Assembly (NCBI GenBank): GCA_035403225.1
Contig: DAONET010000044.1
Span: 1 to 15,960, forward strand
Direction: 5' to 3'
DNA from: DAIRDK01 sp035403225
Lineage (GTDB): Bacteria > Bacteroidota > Bacteroidia > Bacteroidales > FEN-979
DNA length: 15,960 nt
The translations under genes and the position numbers were made by a program. Position 1 is the first letter of the stretch. Every line of letters begins with the position of its first letter. Shown piece after piece: positions 7,137 to 15,075 of this stretch. Below the pieces are notes generated by a model that was not told the origin of the DNA, searched no databases, and was given only the letters and a program-made list of their open reading frames with translations.

Positions 7137-8435
7137 CTATTTTTTTGAAGTGTTATAGATATTCAGTAATTCATGTACATGTTCTTTTATAGAAAGAGGT
7201 TGTTTGATATTATCGTGAAGTTCTAGGAGAACCTCCGGGTGATCAATAATATATTGCATTTTTTCCTCAAGGGCTGCTACATCATTGGGCGGAATAAGCA
7301 ACCCATTAGCCCCATCTTTTATTTGCATTTCTGAGCCCCCGCAACGTGTTGATATTACTGGCCTTCCCGCAGATAATGCCTCGGAAATTGTTAGGCCAAA
7401 AACTTCAAGAAAAATGGCAGGATGAATCATGATGTCATGCTTGCAAATCTCTTTATAAACATGTTCATGTGGAATATTTCCAACCCAAAAAATATTTTTA
7501 TCGGAATACTCTCTTTTCAATGAGGAATAGTATTTCTTCTCCTCTTTAGTTATAGCATCTCCAATTATCGTCAGACATGCATCAGTATTTAATCGTTTAA
7601 AAGCAGCCAATAAGATATGAAGGCCTTTAGAACGATTAATACGGCCGAAATAAAAAAATCGTATGGGCCTGGAGCATATATCTTCTGAAAGTGGTTGTTT
7701 CTGTAGAAGAGGTATTCCGTGTTGTAAAACTATTGTTTTCATTGGAGAAGCACCATTTCTAATCAGCGCATCATAAATGGTTTTAGATGGAGCAATCAGA
7801 AGGTTTGCAGTTGTTAAAATAGTTCTCCACTCGTCCATTCTTTTATATATTTCCTTTGAAACAGAAAACAAAGGAGTTAGAAAAGGAATAAAAGGAAATT
7901 TTGAAATAATAGTTCCAATTTTCAATCTGAATGAGACGGGTACCTGTTTATAGAACGGGTAAAAGTATTTACCTCCCCTTATATTTTTTACCACACAACC
8001 CAGACAATCGTCTGTATTAATTTTTATTTTGCAAATCCTTTCACTGCCATTTAGCATTGAACCTTTTGGACAACAGATCCCACCATGATGGGCGGTTACA
8101 ATACATGGAATACTTTCTTCATGGCATGTCTGAGATGCAATCATTTTTAGTGAATTTGCATGAACAACATCTGGATTGCTCTCATGTAGAATTTTTTGAA
8201 ATTGCTCTTTCAAACTTTGTGTGCCATGGTTCAAAGGCAAATAGTATTCGCGTAATTCTGAATTTCCCAAACTAATTTTTGAATACCGAGGTAATCTTAA
8301 TTTCCCTGACGTTATAGAAACAATATCAAATTGAATTTTTTGTTCCAGTAATTCATTTACAAGATTAAGAGCGTATACTTCACCCCCACCATATTCTTTA
8401 AACAAAGGCCCAGGAATTACTAAAAGAATCTTCAT
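7137..8435 (-). CDS. Glycosyltransferase family 4 with cysteine-rich insertion
   Basis: The 432-residue GT-B enzyme starts 'MKILLVIPGPLFKEYGGGEV', giving the N-terminal glycine loop (16-18). 'DVVHANS' (89-95) and 'TAHHGGICC' (114-122) follow. The donor domain shows R265/K270 in 'GRINRSKG' and E344/E352 in 'EVFGLTISEALSAGRPV'. Between the first domain strands lies an insert with cysteines 121, 122, 135, 144 and 147 ('CLGC'). A Cys set at this place is known from a subset of GT4 proteins and may bind metal or form a redox-sensitive clip; its role here is unknown. The start ATG overlaps the FkbM stop as ATGA, which suggests the two proteins are made together. The gene is strongly AT-rich (one 60-base line, 7441-7500, counts 25% GC), unlike the epimerase and acyltransferase genes of the same operon. 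Confidence 0.9.
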   Translation of the reverse strand: MKILLVIPGPLFKEYGGGEVYALNLVNELLEQKIQFDIVSITSGKLRLPRYSKISLGNSELREYYLPLNHGTQSLKEQFQKILHESNPDVVHANSLKMIASQTCHEESIPCIVTAHHGGICCPKGSMLNGSERICKIKINTDDCLGCVVKNIRGGKYFYPFYKQVPVSFRLKIGTIISKFPFIPFLTPLFSVSKEIYKRMDEWRTILTTANLLIAPSKTIYDALIRNGASPMKTIVLQHGIPLLQKQPLSEDICSRPIRFFYFGRINRSKGLHILLAAFKRLNTDACLTIIGDAITKEEKKYYSSLKREYSDKNIFWVGNIPHEHVYKEICKHDIMIHPAIFLEVFGLTISEALSAGRPVISTRCGGSEMQIKDGANGLLIPPNDVAALEEKMQYIIDHPEVLLELHDNIKQPLSIKEHVHELLNIYNTSKK

Positions 8436-9313
8436 TTTTCAACGAGATTACACATTATTCTTTCGTCTTCTTTATTATGGATACAAATCACATTGCATTG
8501 ATATTCTGGAGCAGAATGTAATGGGATCAATTTTTCATTAATTCTCCATAAATGATATCCATGGTTTTCAAGAAGTTGAAAAAGATCAGAAGAAGAAGAG
8601 TCCATTTGTTGTAAAAATTGATCTGTAAATTCTATTATTATTGTGGGTCGATCTCGCTGAATAAAACTTTTCATTCCTGATATTGCTTGAAACTCTGCTC
8701 CCTCAATATCTATTTTTAATAACCTGATTTTTGGTAATTTCTGAAGGATTGAATCAATAGTTATTGCATTGACTTTTATTGGCGAAACCGAATTATCTTG
8801 TCTAAAAGAGGACATTCCTGAATTACCGGTATTATTTATAAAAAATTGTGCATCTCCAATATGATTTGAGATTGCAAATGAGAGTGCGGTAATATTTGAA
8901 GTATGATTTTCCCGGATATTCGTTTTTAACTTATTATACATCTCTGGGGAAGGCTCAAAAGAAAATACATGACCATTACCTTTTATAAGTTGTGCAGCGA
9001 CAAGAGAAATATATCCGATATTTGCGCCAATATCCATGATATTATCACCTTCCTTCAATAAAGTTTTTAAAACTTTAATTAATTCTGGCTCATATTCATT
9101 AAAAATCAAAATTCGACGATCAATAAACTGATCTGGGTATAGGATCATTTTCCCTGCAGATTTTACATTAATAGTACAGGTTTCTACTGAATCAAAAAAG
9201 CGAGGATGATTAAAAAGAAAATGAGATAGTCTAGAAATACCCCTTACTTTGGGATAATGTCTTGTGAAAAAACACAAAAGAAGAAGTATTTTGTTTCTAA
9301 ATGAATGAGGCAT
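8432..9313 (-). CDS. FkbM family SAM-dependent methyltransferase
   Basis: The 293-residue protein has the hallmark blocks of FkbM O-methyltransferases. 'IMDIGANIGYISLVAA' (92-107) binds S-adenosylmethionine. 'FSFEPSPEMYNKLKTNI' (118-133) holds the acidic residue for the ribose. 'LLKIDIEGAEFQAISG' (198-213) is the most diagnostic FkbM block. 'RPTIIIEFTDQ' follows. In polysaccharide loci such enzymes O-methylate a sugar hydroxyl, often on a terminal or capping residue; the target here is unknown. ATG at 9313 is chosen over the in-frame TTG one codon upstream. A 136-nt AT-rich gap (9314-9449) separates it from the flippase gene; I found no convincing TAnnTTTG promoter there. The gene is AT-rich (32% GC in the line 8461-8520). 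Confidence 0.88.
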   Translation of the reverse strand: MPHSFRNKILLLLCFFTRHYPKVRGISRLSHFLFNHPRFFDSVETCTINVKSAGKMILYPDQFIDRRILIFNEYEPELIKVLKTLLKEGDNIMDIGANIGYISLVAAQLIKGNGHVFSFEPSPEMYNKLKTNIRENHTSNITALSFAISNHIGDAQFFINNTGNSGMSSFRQDNSVSPIKVNAITIDSILQKLPKIRLLKIDIEGAEFQAISGMKSFIQRDRPTIIIEFTDQFLQQMDSSSSDLFQLLENHGYHLWRINEKLIPLHSAPEYQCNVICIHNKEDERIMCNLVEK

Positions 9314-9449
9314 CAAATTTTTTTTGAAATGATTAAGAATGACTTCGATATTATAATGATTTTTTTTGTAGGAATATGAAATATCAGTTCTATCGTTGTT
9401 TTTATGGCTTATTTCTTTAGCCCACCCTAATGAGTTTGAGTATTAGATT

Positions 9450-10955
9450 TTATAAAACTTTTTTAAACAATAGCTTCAGACCAATCCGTTTATTCAATTC
9501 AACAAGAGAGAACCATAGCATTAGACCAAATAAAAAAATTCCTGTAAAATATGCAATCGGAAATTTTAATATTACGGCAGTAACTACAGAAAGTGAACAA
9601 AATAATATTGTTAAAAGAAAAATTTTATAAAATGAATATGAAAAGTGAAATTGAAATTTTTTCCAACATATAACGGATACGATTACAAAATAAGCGCAAT
9701 ACATAATTGAATATGCAATTCCTAATCCCATCAGACCCATATAGTTGTATCCAAATATACTGAGGGTCAGAAGAATGATTGAGTAGGTGAGTTCAGAAAA
9801 GAAAAATGTTTTATTTGCTCCTTTTGCTAATAAGATATATCCCATAACCAAGGAGGCAATCTTTACGGGCATCCCCAGTATTATCCAAGGGATTAAATCC
9901 ATTATTAAAGAAAATTTTTGAGTATAAAGAAGTCGGATAATAACCGGCATACCTGTCATTAACAAAATCAAGATGGGACCAATAATCAATAGTCCAATCT
10001 CTGCCTGATAGTTTACTGCCTGAGACATTTTCCTGTGATCATTTATTACCCCGGAAAGCCGTGGATAATAGTCAGTCCCTAAGGCAACTAAGATTAACCC
10101 GATAGATCTTTCTGTGATAGTCAAACCTGCTTGGTACAATCCTACCTGATCGACCCCTCCTGTTCGACTGATGTAGATATTGATAAGGTATGAGATGAAG
10201 GAAGATATTAATGAGCTAAGAGTAATCAATATGCCTAATTTAACCATCCCATTACCTTCGTTCCATACCTCTTTCCAGGTTAAAGAAGGTTTTCGGACCA
10301 CGATCCTTCGCCCATAAAACCAGAAAAGCACAAATGAGGTTATAGACGCAATAATTAGGGTTGGGACAATCCCTTTTATTCTGAAATAGTAATATAATGG
10401 GATGGAAACCAAAAGTCCGAATGTAGAGCCGATGACGGTGGCTCTTGCCAGGAAACGCAACCTTCGCATTCCCTGTAATGTCGCGCTGTGTCCTGTACTA
10501 AGAGCATTGAAAAGTAACACAATAGAGAGGAACAAGAAAGCCGTTGTATAATCTCCGTTTCCGAAAGTCCAACGGCTCAAAAATGGCGAAAGGATGAGGG
10601 TAAGAATGCTTCCGGACAATCCGGTAAACCAAATCCATTTACGGAAGACAGAAATGGTACGTCCGATCTTTTCTTCGTCTCCATCCGCAGCAGCCACGCT
10701 AATATCCCTAACGGAACTATAACCCAGTCCCAGTCCGGTAATCTGTCCGATCAAGTTCAGTGGTATCGTAAGCAGATTCATTATTCCCATACCGGCAGGG
10801 CCAAGGAAAACAGCGACAAATTTTATACGAATAAGGCTGATCAACACATTATAAGCCTGTACCCCACCAAACAGAGAAGTCGCTTTAAAGATTTGACGAT
10901 AGGAAGTTATTTTTTCGTCAGTTAAAGGAGAAGAAGATTTGACTGGGGAATCCAA
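9450..10955 (-). CDS. wzx: Wzx-type O-antigen/polysaccharide flippase
   Basis: This polytopic protein of about 501 residues has the PST/MOP-superfamily pattern: about twelve evenly spaced hydrophobic helices and short basic loops. The N-terminal block 'IFKATSLFGGVQAYNVLISL' (22-41) followed by 'FLGPAGMGIMNLL' (50-62) is characteristic of Wzx/O-antigen translocases. It should move the undecaprenyl-diphosphate-linked repeat unit from the cytoplasmic to the periplasmic face of the inner membrane, just before polymerisation. The start is uncertain. The frame is closed by TGA at 10979-10977, and the first in-frame ATG falls inside the conserved GPAGMG block. Translation must therefore begin at a non-ATG codon; TTG at 10955 is the best candidate. 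No clear Shine-Dalgarno sequence is visible, which is common in Bacteroidota. It follows the MBOAT gene after 61 nt, and base composition drops towards AT-rich from here onward. Confidence 0.87.
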   Translation of the reverse strand: MDSPVKSSSPLTDEKITSYRQIFKATSLFGGVQAYNVLISLIRIKFVAVFLGPAGMGIMNLLTIPLNLIGQITGLGLGYSSVRDISVAAADGDEEKIGRTISVFRKWIWFTGLSGSILTLILSPFLSRWTFGNGDYTTAFLFLSIVLLFNALSTGHSATLQGMRRLRFLARATVIGSTFGLLVSIPLYYYFRIKGIVPTLIIASITSFVLFWFYGRRIVVRKPSLTWKEVWNEGNGMVKLGILITLSSLISSFISYLINIYISRTGGVDQVGLYQAGLTITERSIGLILVALGTDYYPRLSGVINDHRKMSQAVNYQAEIGLLIIGPILILLMTGMPVIIRLLYTQKFSLIMDLIPWIILGMPVKIASLVMGYILLAKGANKTFFFSELTYSIILLTLSIFGYNYMGLMGLGIAYSIMYCAYFVIVSVICWKKFQFHFSYSFYKIFLLTILFCSLSVVTAVILKFPIAYFTGIFLFGLMLWFSLVELNKRIGLKLLFKKVL

Positions 10956-11016
10956 AATAGGGTGAGTGTTTATTGATCAAAAAACTTGATATTGTGGCAT
11001 GTGGAAGTACGGTTTA

Positions 11017-12516
11017 TCAAAACTGATAATAAATAAACGTTGAATTCTCGAATTTCCCGAAGAGGAGTATCGCGATAAGAACGCTGTAGTACAGGGACCA
11101 GCGCAACCAGGCAGGACGGGTTTTTAGCCGTTGCCAGGTACCATCGAGGAACCGGGAGCTTTCGGTCAGGAACAGGAAGGGGACGGTGGCGGCGATGATG
11201 ACCATATCGGCCAGGGTGAACCCGGCGACGACCAGTTGCCGGTACGCCGAAGCCGGACTGGCGGCAAATTCGCTCCAGCCGCGGGCGGCAGCTGTCAGTA
11301 TGTCGGAGAAGTTTTGGAAACCGGAAGAACGGAACAGCACCCAGGCGAAGGTGACCAGCGTAAACGTGACAATTACCTGCGGGTACCGGTACAGCCGGGA
11401 GGCAGGCAGGATTCCGGCTTTCCGGTACAGCCGGCGTTTTGGCTTTTCGGTGAGGTGTCCGGTCATGAGGTACAGGGCATACAAGGCGCCCCAGGCAAGG
11501 AATGTGAAGCCGGCGCCGTGCCAGATGCCGCACAGGAGAAAGGTCACGGTGATGGCGAAGGAATAAATGAGATGATCGGTACGCATCCCCAGGTAACGTT
11601 CTTTTTTCAAACGGCGGGAGATGCCGAAAGCGAGCGGGAGAAAGACATAATCGCGCAGCCAGTTGGACAGCGAGATGTGCCAGCGGCTCCAAAAATCTTT
11701 GACGGAGGTGGCGGCATAGGGACGGTTGAAATTTTTCGTGAGCTCGAATCCCAGCAGTTTCGCGCATCCCCGGGCGATATCGATATATCCTGAGAAATCG
11801 GCATAGATCTGGATGGAGTAGAGGATCGCGGCGACGATCACGGCCGGTCCGCCGAAGTCATGCGGGCGGTCGAAGACAGGGTTCACCGCCAGCGCCAGAC
11901 GGTCGGCGATCACCAGCTTCTTGAAGAAGCCCCACAGCATCAGCCGTAAGCCTCCCACCGCCCGGTCATAGTTAAAAGCAGCGGGTGTTTTCACCTGCGG
12001 CAGGAAGGCAGCCGGCCGTTCAATCGGGCCCTGGATCAGTTTCGGGAAAAAGGTCACGTACACCGCGAAATAGCCGAGATGCCGTTCCGGCTCCCATTTA
12101 CGCCGTTTGATTTCGATCAGGTAAGAGAGGTTGGCAAAGGTAAAGAACGAGATCCCCAACGGGAGGATCCATCCCGCTGTTCCTGAAAGGGTCACTCCCC
12201 ACGAGGCCGGAACCGTGAACAGCGGATGAACGGATAAAACCTTGAACATCCCGAGCAGCGCGATATTCAACACAATGCCCCACACCAGCCGGTTACGGCG
12301 TCGCCGGTCGTCGTCCGCCCGGCTGATCCATAGCCCGAACCCGTAATTCATCAGCGCCGATAATACCAGGATGGGTGTATATTGAGGGATGCCGAACCCG
12401 TAAAATACCAATGATGCGACCAGGAGGAGGATCCAGCGGTACCGTGCCGGCAATATCCAGTGAATGGAAAAAACGAGGACGAAAAACAGTAGGAAAGTCA
12501 GTGAGGTGAATAACAT
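11017..12516 (-). CDS. MBOAT family membrane-bound O-acyltransferase
   Basis: The 499-residue multi-spanning protein carries the family blocks in order. 'PLGISFFTFANLSYLIE' (119-135) and 'FFPKLIQGPIER' (156-167) come first, then 'IYADFSGYIDIARG' (237-250) and 'FWSRWHISLSNWLRDYVF' (275-292). 'CGIWHGAGFTFLAWG' (329-343) follows, with the invariant catalytic histidine H333. The protein ends 'FIYYQF', close to the FIYFQF tail shared by bacterial AlgI-type MBOATs. Family members carry acyl groups, usually acetyl, across the inner membrane for transfer to polysaccharide by a periplasmic partner. The SGNH-like gene immediately upstream (stop to ATG, 2 nt) is the natural partner. ATG at 12516 is preferred to the in-frame TTG at 12522. 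The gene is GC-rich (65% in the line 12301-12360). Confidence 0.93.
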   Translation of the reverse strand: MLFTSLTFLLFFVLVFSIHWILPARYRWILLLVASLVFYGFGIPQYTPILVLSALMNYGFGLWISRADDDRRRRNRLVWGIVLNIALLGMFKVLSVHPLFTVPASWGVTLSGTAGWILPLGISFFTFANLSYLIEIKRRKWEPERHLGYFAVYVTFFPKLIQGPIERPAAFLPQVKTPAAFNYDRAVGGLRLMLWGFFKKLVIADRLALAVNPVFDRPHDFGGPAVIVAAILYSIQIYADFSGYIDIARGCAKLLGFELTKNFNRPYAATSVKDFWSRWHISLSNWLRDYVFLPLAFGISRRLKKERYLGMRTDHLIYSFAITVTFLLCGIWHGAGFTFLAWGALYALYLMTGHLTEKPKRRLYRKAGILPASRLYRYPQVIVTFTLVTFAWVLFRSSGFQNFSDILTAAARGWSEFAASPASAYRQLVVAGFTLADMVIIAATVPFLFLTESSRFLDGTWQRLKTRPAWLRWSLYYSVLIAILLFGKFENSTFIYYQF

Positions 12517-12518
12517 GA

Positions 12519-13448
12519 TCAAAGAGAATTGGTCAATGCAGAAATGTTGTTGGAGACAATACGGCTGATCTTCAGGGCGCCGGAATGGTTCAGGTGGATG
12601 GGATCGGCAAAATCTCCGGTGTTCACGATACCGGTGTTTTGTAAGTCCAGGAAATGAATATGATGAGAGCGTTCGAATTGCCGGATCAGGGAATAGTTTC
12701 TTTCCCTGATCTTTTTGTTTTTCAGCAGGGAATATTCCGGATGAACGGGCAACGCTACCATGACAATGTTGATCCCTTGTTTCCGGAGAACGGAGAAGGC
12801 CCGGTTAAGAAAAGAGCAGTTCAAACCCGCGTCTCCCCGGCGGATGAAAGAATAATGATGCCGGATAAGTTCCTGCGCGTTCATTTTCTGGTTATCGGGG
12901 GAAGGATGAGCCGCACCGGGTAAATGTCCGTCGGGTGTTTCGACATCCTGCTCCTGCTTCTCCACGATCTTTTTAAGTCCCTGGTACGGCGTATACATGG
13001 CCACGCGGCTGTAGGCGCGCAGATCGAAATGTTGCTTCCGGAGCGGGATCCCGAAAGTGTTGGCGTAGAGATACTGCCATCGTGCGTTGTGTGACTGATC
13101 TTCCAGGTAATAAAATCCGAAGTGTGTCACCGGGAGGATGACAACCTTCAAGTTATGCATCCTCGGGAGGTATTTCAACAACAGAGAAACATCGTAGTAG
13201 TATGACTGGGCGGGGCTGGCGAGGTTAAAGGTCTTCCGGTCGAACCGGGCGGGATCGAGGCCCATGTGTGCGTGGGAGTCGCCGAGGATAAGCACTTCCA
13301 CGGCGCCGGCCACTTGTTCGAACTTTTCTTTTTTGATATCGAGGTAATTTTTTTGTTGCCGGAGGGCATATTCGAGGCATCCCAGGGCCAGGATCACGGG
13401 CGCCAGGAACAAAGTCAGGGAAAGGAAGAATTTCCGGGAGTCCCGCAT
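12519..13448 (-). CDS. SGNH-hydrolase-like membrane-anchored protein, partner of MBOAT
   Basis: The 309-residue protein has a basic N-terminus and one hydrophobic signal-anchor helix (about 7-25), placing the bulk in the periplasm. 'VLILGDSHAHMGLDP' (52-66) is canonical SGNH block I with the nucleophile S58 in GDSH. 'ADPIHLNHSGA' near the C-terminus supplies D282 and H285. The architecture is that of the AlgJ/AlgX/DltD-like proteins that take acyl groups from an MBOAT protein and place them on the polysaccharide. Its position directly before the MBOAT gene supports an O-acetylation pair. I chose ATG at 13448, which overlaps the epimerase stop as TAATG and puts the anchor right at the N-terminus. 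A GTG at 13484 would add 12 residues inside the epimerase gene. A paralogous architecture is encoded at 2575-3495. Confidence 0.85.
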   Translation of the reverse strand: MRDSRKFFLSLTLFLAPVILALGCLEYALRQQKNYLDIKKEKFEQVAGAVEVLILGDSHAHMGLDPARFDRKTFNLASPAQSYYYDVSLLLKYLPRMHNLKVVILPVTHFGFYYLEDQSHNARWQYLYANTFGIPLRKQHFDLRAYSRVAMYTPYQGLKKIVEKQEQDVETPDGHLPGAAHPSPDNQKMNAQELIRHHYSFIRRGDAGLNCSFLNRAFSVLRKQGINIVMVALPVHPEYSLLKNKKIRERNYSLIRQFERSHHIHFLDLQNTGIVNTGDFADPIHLNHSGALKISRIVSNNISALTNSL

Positions 13449-14428
13449 TATCTGTTGCTTTCCGCCACCTGTTTTTCGATCCACCGGTATGTTTCGGTCA
13501 GTCCGTCGCGCAGGGGGCGGGAAGGTTTCCAGCCGAGTTTTTCGCCGATGAGGGTATTATCGGAGTTGCGTCCTCTTACGCCGAGGGGTCCGGGGATATG
13601 TTTGACGGAGATCTTTTTTCCGGCGATCTGCATGGTCATCTCGGCCAGTTGGTTGATGGTGACCATTTCTTCCGAGCCGATGTTCACGGGGCCGGCGAAG
13701 GTGGTGCAGTTCATGAGGCGGCGGATTCCTTCGAGGCATTCATCGATGTAGAGGAAGGAGCGGGTTTGTTTGCCGTCGCCCCACATCTCGATCTCGCCGC
13801 CGTCGGGGGTTTCGGCGATTTTGCGGCAGAACGCTGCCGGCGCTTTCTCGCGGCCTCCGGTCCAGGTGCCTTCGGGCCCGAAGATATTATGGAAGCGGGC
13901 GACCCGCACATTCAGTCCGTAGTTCCGGTGGAACGAGAAGTAGAGTCGTTCGCTGAACAGCTTCTCCCATCCGTATTCGCTGTCGGGTTGAGCGGGGTAG
14001 GCGGTGTCTTCGGCGCATCTCGGGTTGTCGGGGTCGGTTTGGTTGAAAGCGGGGTAGATGCAGGCGGAGGAGGAGTAGAAGATCTTCCGGATGCCCGACC
14101 GGGCGCCGAAATACGACATGTTCAGGTTGATGGTGGCGGAGTTGTGCATCACGTCGGCATCGTGTTCGCCGGTGAAGATGTAACCGGCGCCACCCATGTC
14201 GGCAGCCAGCTGATACACCTCGTCAAACGGCCGGTCGAGGATCGATTGGCACACTTGGGGGTCGCGGAGGTCGCCGATGATGAACTCATCTGCGGCTGTC
14301 TCGCCAAACTCGGGGTATTTCAGGTCAACTCCCCGTACATAGAAACCTTCTTTTTTCAATCGTTTTACGAGATGACTGCCGATAAATCCACCGGCGCCAC
14401 ATACTAAAGCAGATTTTTGGGATAACAT
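13448..14428 (-). CDS. gme: GDP-mannose 3,5-epimerase-like NAD-dependent epimerase (extended SDR)
   Basis: The 326-residue SDR enzyme has the NAD-binding 'GAGGFIGSHL' (11-20). It then shows blocks I recognise from plant GDP-mannose 3,5-epimerase: 'LAADMGGAGYIF' (74-85), 'SSSACIYP' (119-126), 'RFHNIFGPEGTW' (178-189), 'GGREKAPAAFCRK' (191-203), 'MWGDGKQTRSFLYIDEC' (215-231) and 'IPGPLGVRGRNSDNTLI' (278-294). The catalytic set is complete: C123 and K195 for C3/C5 epimerisation, and Y152-x3-K156 for hydride transfer. The plant enzyme converts GDP-D-mannose to GDP-L-galactose and GDP-L-gulose. A bacterial homologue in a surface-sugar operon would supply such a GDP-sugar, or the GDP-heptose equivalent; the substrate is inference. 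The gene is very GC-rich (70% in 13801-13860). It starts 40 nt after the winged-helix gene, and its stop overlaps the next start. Confidence 0.88.
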   Translation of the reverse strand: MLSQKSALVCGAGGFIGSHLVKRLKKEGFYVRGVDLKYPEFGETAADEFIIGDLRDPQVCQSILDRPFDEVYQLAADMGGAGYIFTGEHDADVMHNSATINLNMSYFGARSGIRKIFYSSSACIYPAFNQTDPDNPRCAEDTAYPAQPDSEYGWEKLFSERLYFSFHRNYGLNVRVARFHNIFGPEGTWTGGREKAPAAFCRKIAETPDGGEIEMWGDGKQTRSFLYIDECLEGIRRLMNCTTFAGPVNIGSEEMVTINQLAEMTMQIAGKKISVKHIPGPLGVRGRNSDNTLIGEKLGWKPSRPLRDGLTETYRWIEKQVAESNR

Positions 14429-14468
14429 GACGAATAAAATTTTTCAGGTATAAACGAATAGGAATTTC

Positions 14469-15014
14469 TCAGGCGGCAGGTACGCTGGTGGAAGCCCACA
14501 CCAGGAGCGCTTCCGGGTGGCCGGTCAGGCACGATCCTTCTTCCGCGGGATGGATCAGACGGCAGCAGATCTTTCGTTTGATCAGCGACTCGGCGCGGGA
14601 GGTGAGGTAACGGAGGTACTCCTGGTTGATGTCGTCGCAGAGCAGCAGCAGCTCGACGGTGTCGCTGTCGCGTCCGCCGGCGAGGTCGCCTACCAGGTAA
14701 GCTTTCTGCAGACCGCCCAGCTCATTCAGGATGTTTTCGATGATGCGGTCGATGCCGATATATTTCCGCAGGATGCTGTGGATCTCGGGGAACAGGGGAT
14801 GACGGGTGTTTGCTGAAAAATACTTGCGGTTTCCCTCCATATCCGATTTCAGCAAACCGGCTTCCTCAAAGCGGTTCAGCTCCAGCCTGATCGCATTGGT
14901 CGACTCCCCGAACTCCGTCTCCAGGTTCCTCAGGTAGGATCTGGATCTGGAATTAAGGAAGAATTTAAGTAACAGCTTAACTCTTGTTTTGCTGGTGATT
15001 AGCGTGTCAAGCAT
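14469..15014 (-). CDS. Winged-helix regulator with nucleotidyltransferase-like C-terminal domain
   Basis: The 181-residue protein has a winged helix-turn-helix at about 1-75. 'KTRVKLLLKFFLNS', 'SYLRNLETEFGESTNAIRLELNRFEEAGLL' (split by a turn near 35-38) and the wing 'GNRKYFSANTRHPLF' fit an ArsR/MarR-like fold. The second part, 'AYLVGDLAGGRDSDTVELLLL' (105-125), resembles the start of a minimal nucleotidyltransferase domain, but the usual GS...D-x-D metal ligands are not intact, so catalysis is doubtful. I recognise the family from the beginning of Bacteroidota polysaccharide operons, next to UpxY-type genes; no function is established to my knowledge. A local role in controlling this operon's promoter or in tuning UpxY is an inference. 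It follows the UpxY-like gene after 90 nt that include a hairpin, and precedes the epimerase by 40 nt. Confidence 0.8.
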   Translation of the reverse strand: MLDTLITSKTRVKLLLKFFLNSRSRSYLRNLETEFGESTNAIRLELNRFEEAGLLKSDMEGNRKYFSANTRHPLFPEIHSILRKYIGIDRIIENILNELGGLQKAYLVGDLAGGRDSDTVELLLLCDDINQEYLRYLTSRAESLIKRKICCRLIHPAEEGSCLTGHPEALLVWASTSVPAA

Positions 15015-15031
15015 GAGGGGAAAATGAGGTA

Positions 15032-15075
15032 GAACCGGTAATGCTCCGCCCTTTCAGTCCCATCGGGGACTTAGC
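15032..15075. repeat. Hairpin-containing intergenic repeat-like sequence between the two regulator genes
   Basis: The 90-nt gap between the UpxY-like and winged-helix genes contains AGTCCC-ATCG-GGGACT (15056-15071), a perfect 6-bp stem with a 4-base loop. It is followed on the plus-strand left side by the GC-rich 'atgctccgccctttcag'. I recall similar 'gggactgaaagggcggagcat' stretches scattered between genes in Bacteroidota, so this is probably a dispersed repeat copy rather than a gene. There is no T-run after the stem in the direction of transcription, so it does not look like a classical intrinsic terminator, though it could still pause RNA polymerase. Confidence 0.4.

Noticed and set aside
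9314..9449. Internal promoter or terminator in the 136-nt gap between wzx and the FkbM gene
   Set aside because: No TAnnTTTG with a properly spaced TTTG and no stem longer than about 4 bp was seen; the gap is simply AT-rich.
10970..11793. Long open frames overlapping the MBOAT gene (265 codons on minus at 10970-11767; 220 codons on plus at 11131-11793)
   Set aside because: Both are out-of-frame readings of the MBOAT coding sequence; compositions are biased (Arg/Pro/His or Gly/Glu) and no domain is seen.
13598..14407. Plus-strand open frame of 269 codons opposite the epimerase gene
   Set aside because: The minus-strand frame has full GME signatures. The plus-strand product is a glycine/valine-rich string with no recognisable motif, a by-product of about 70% GC.
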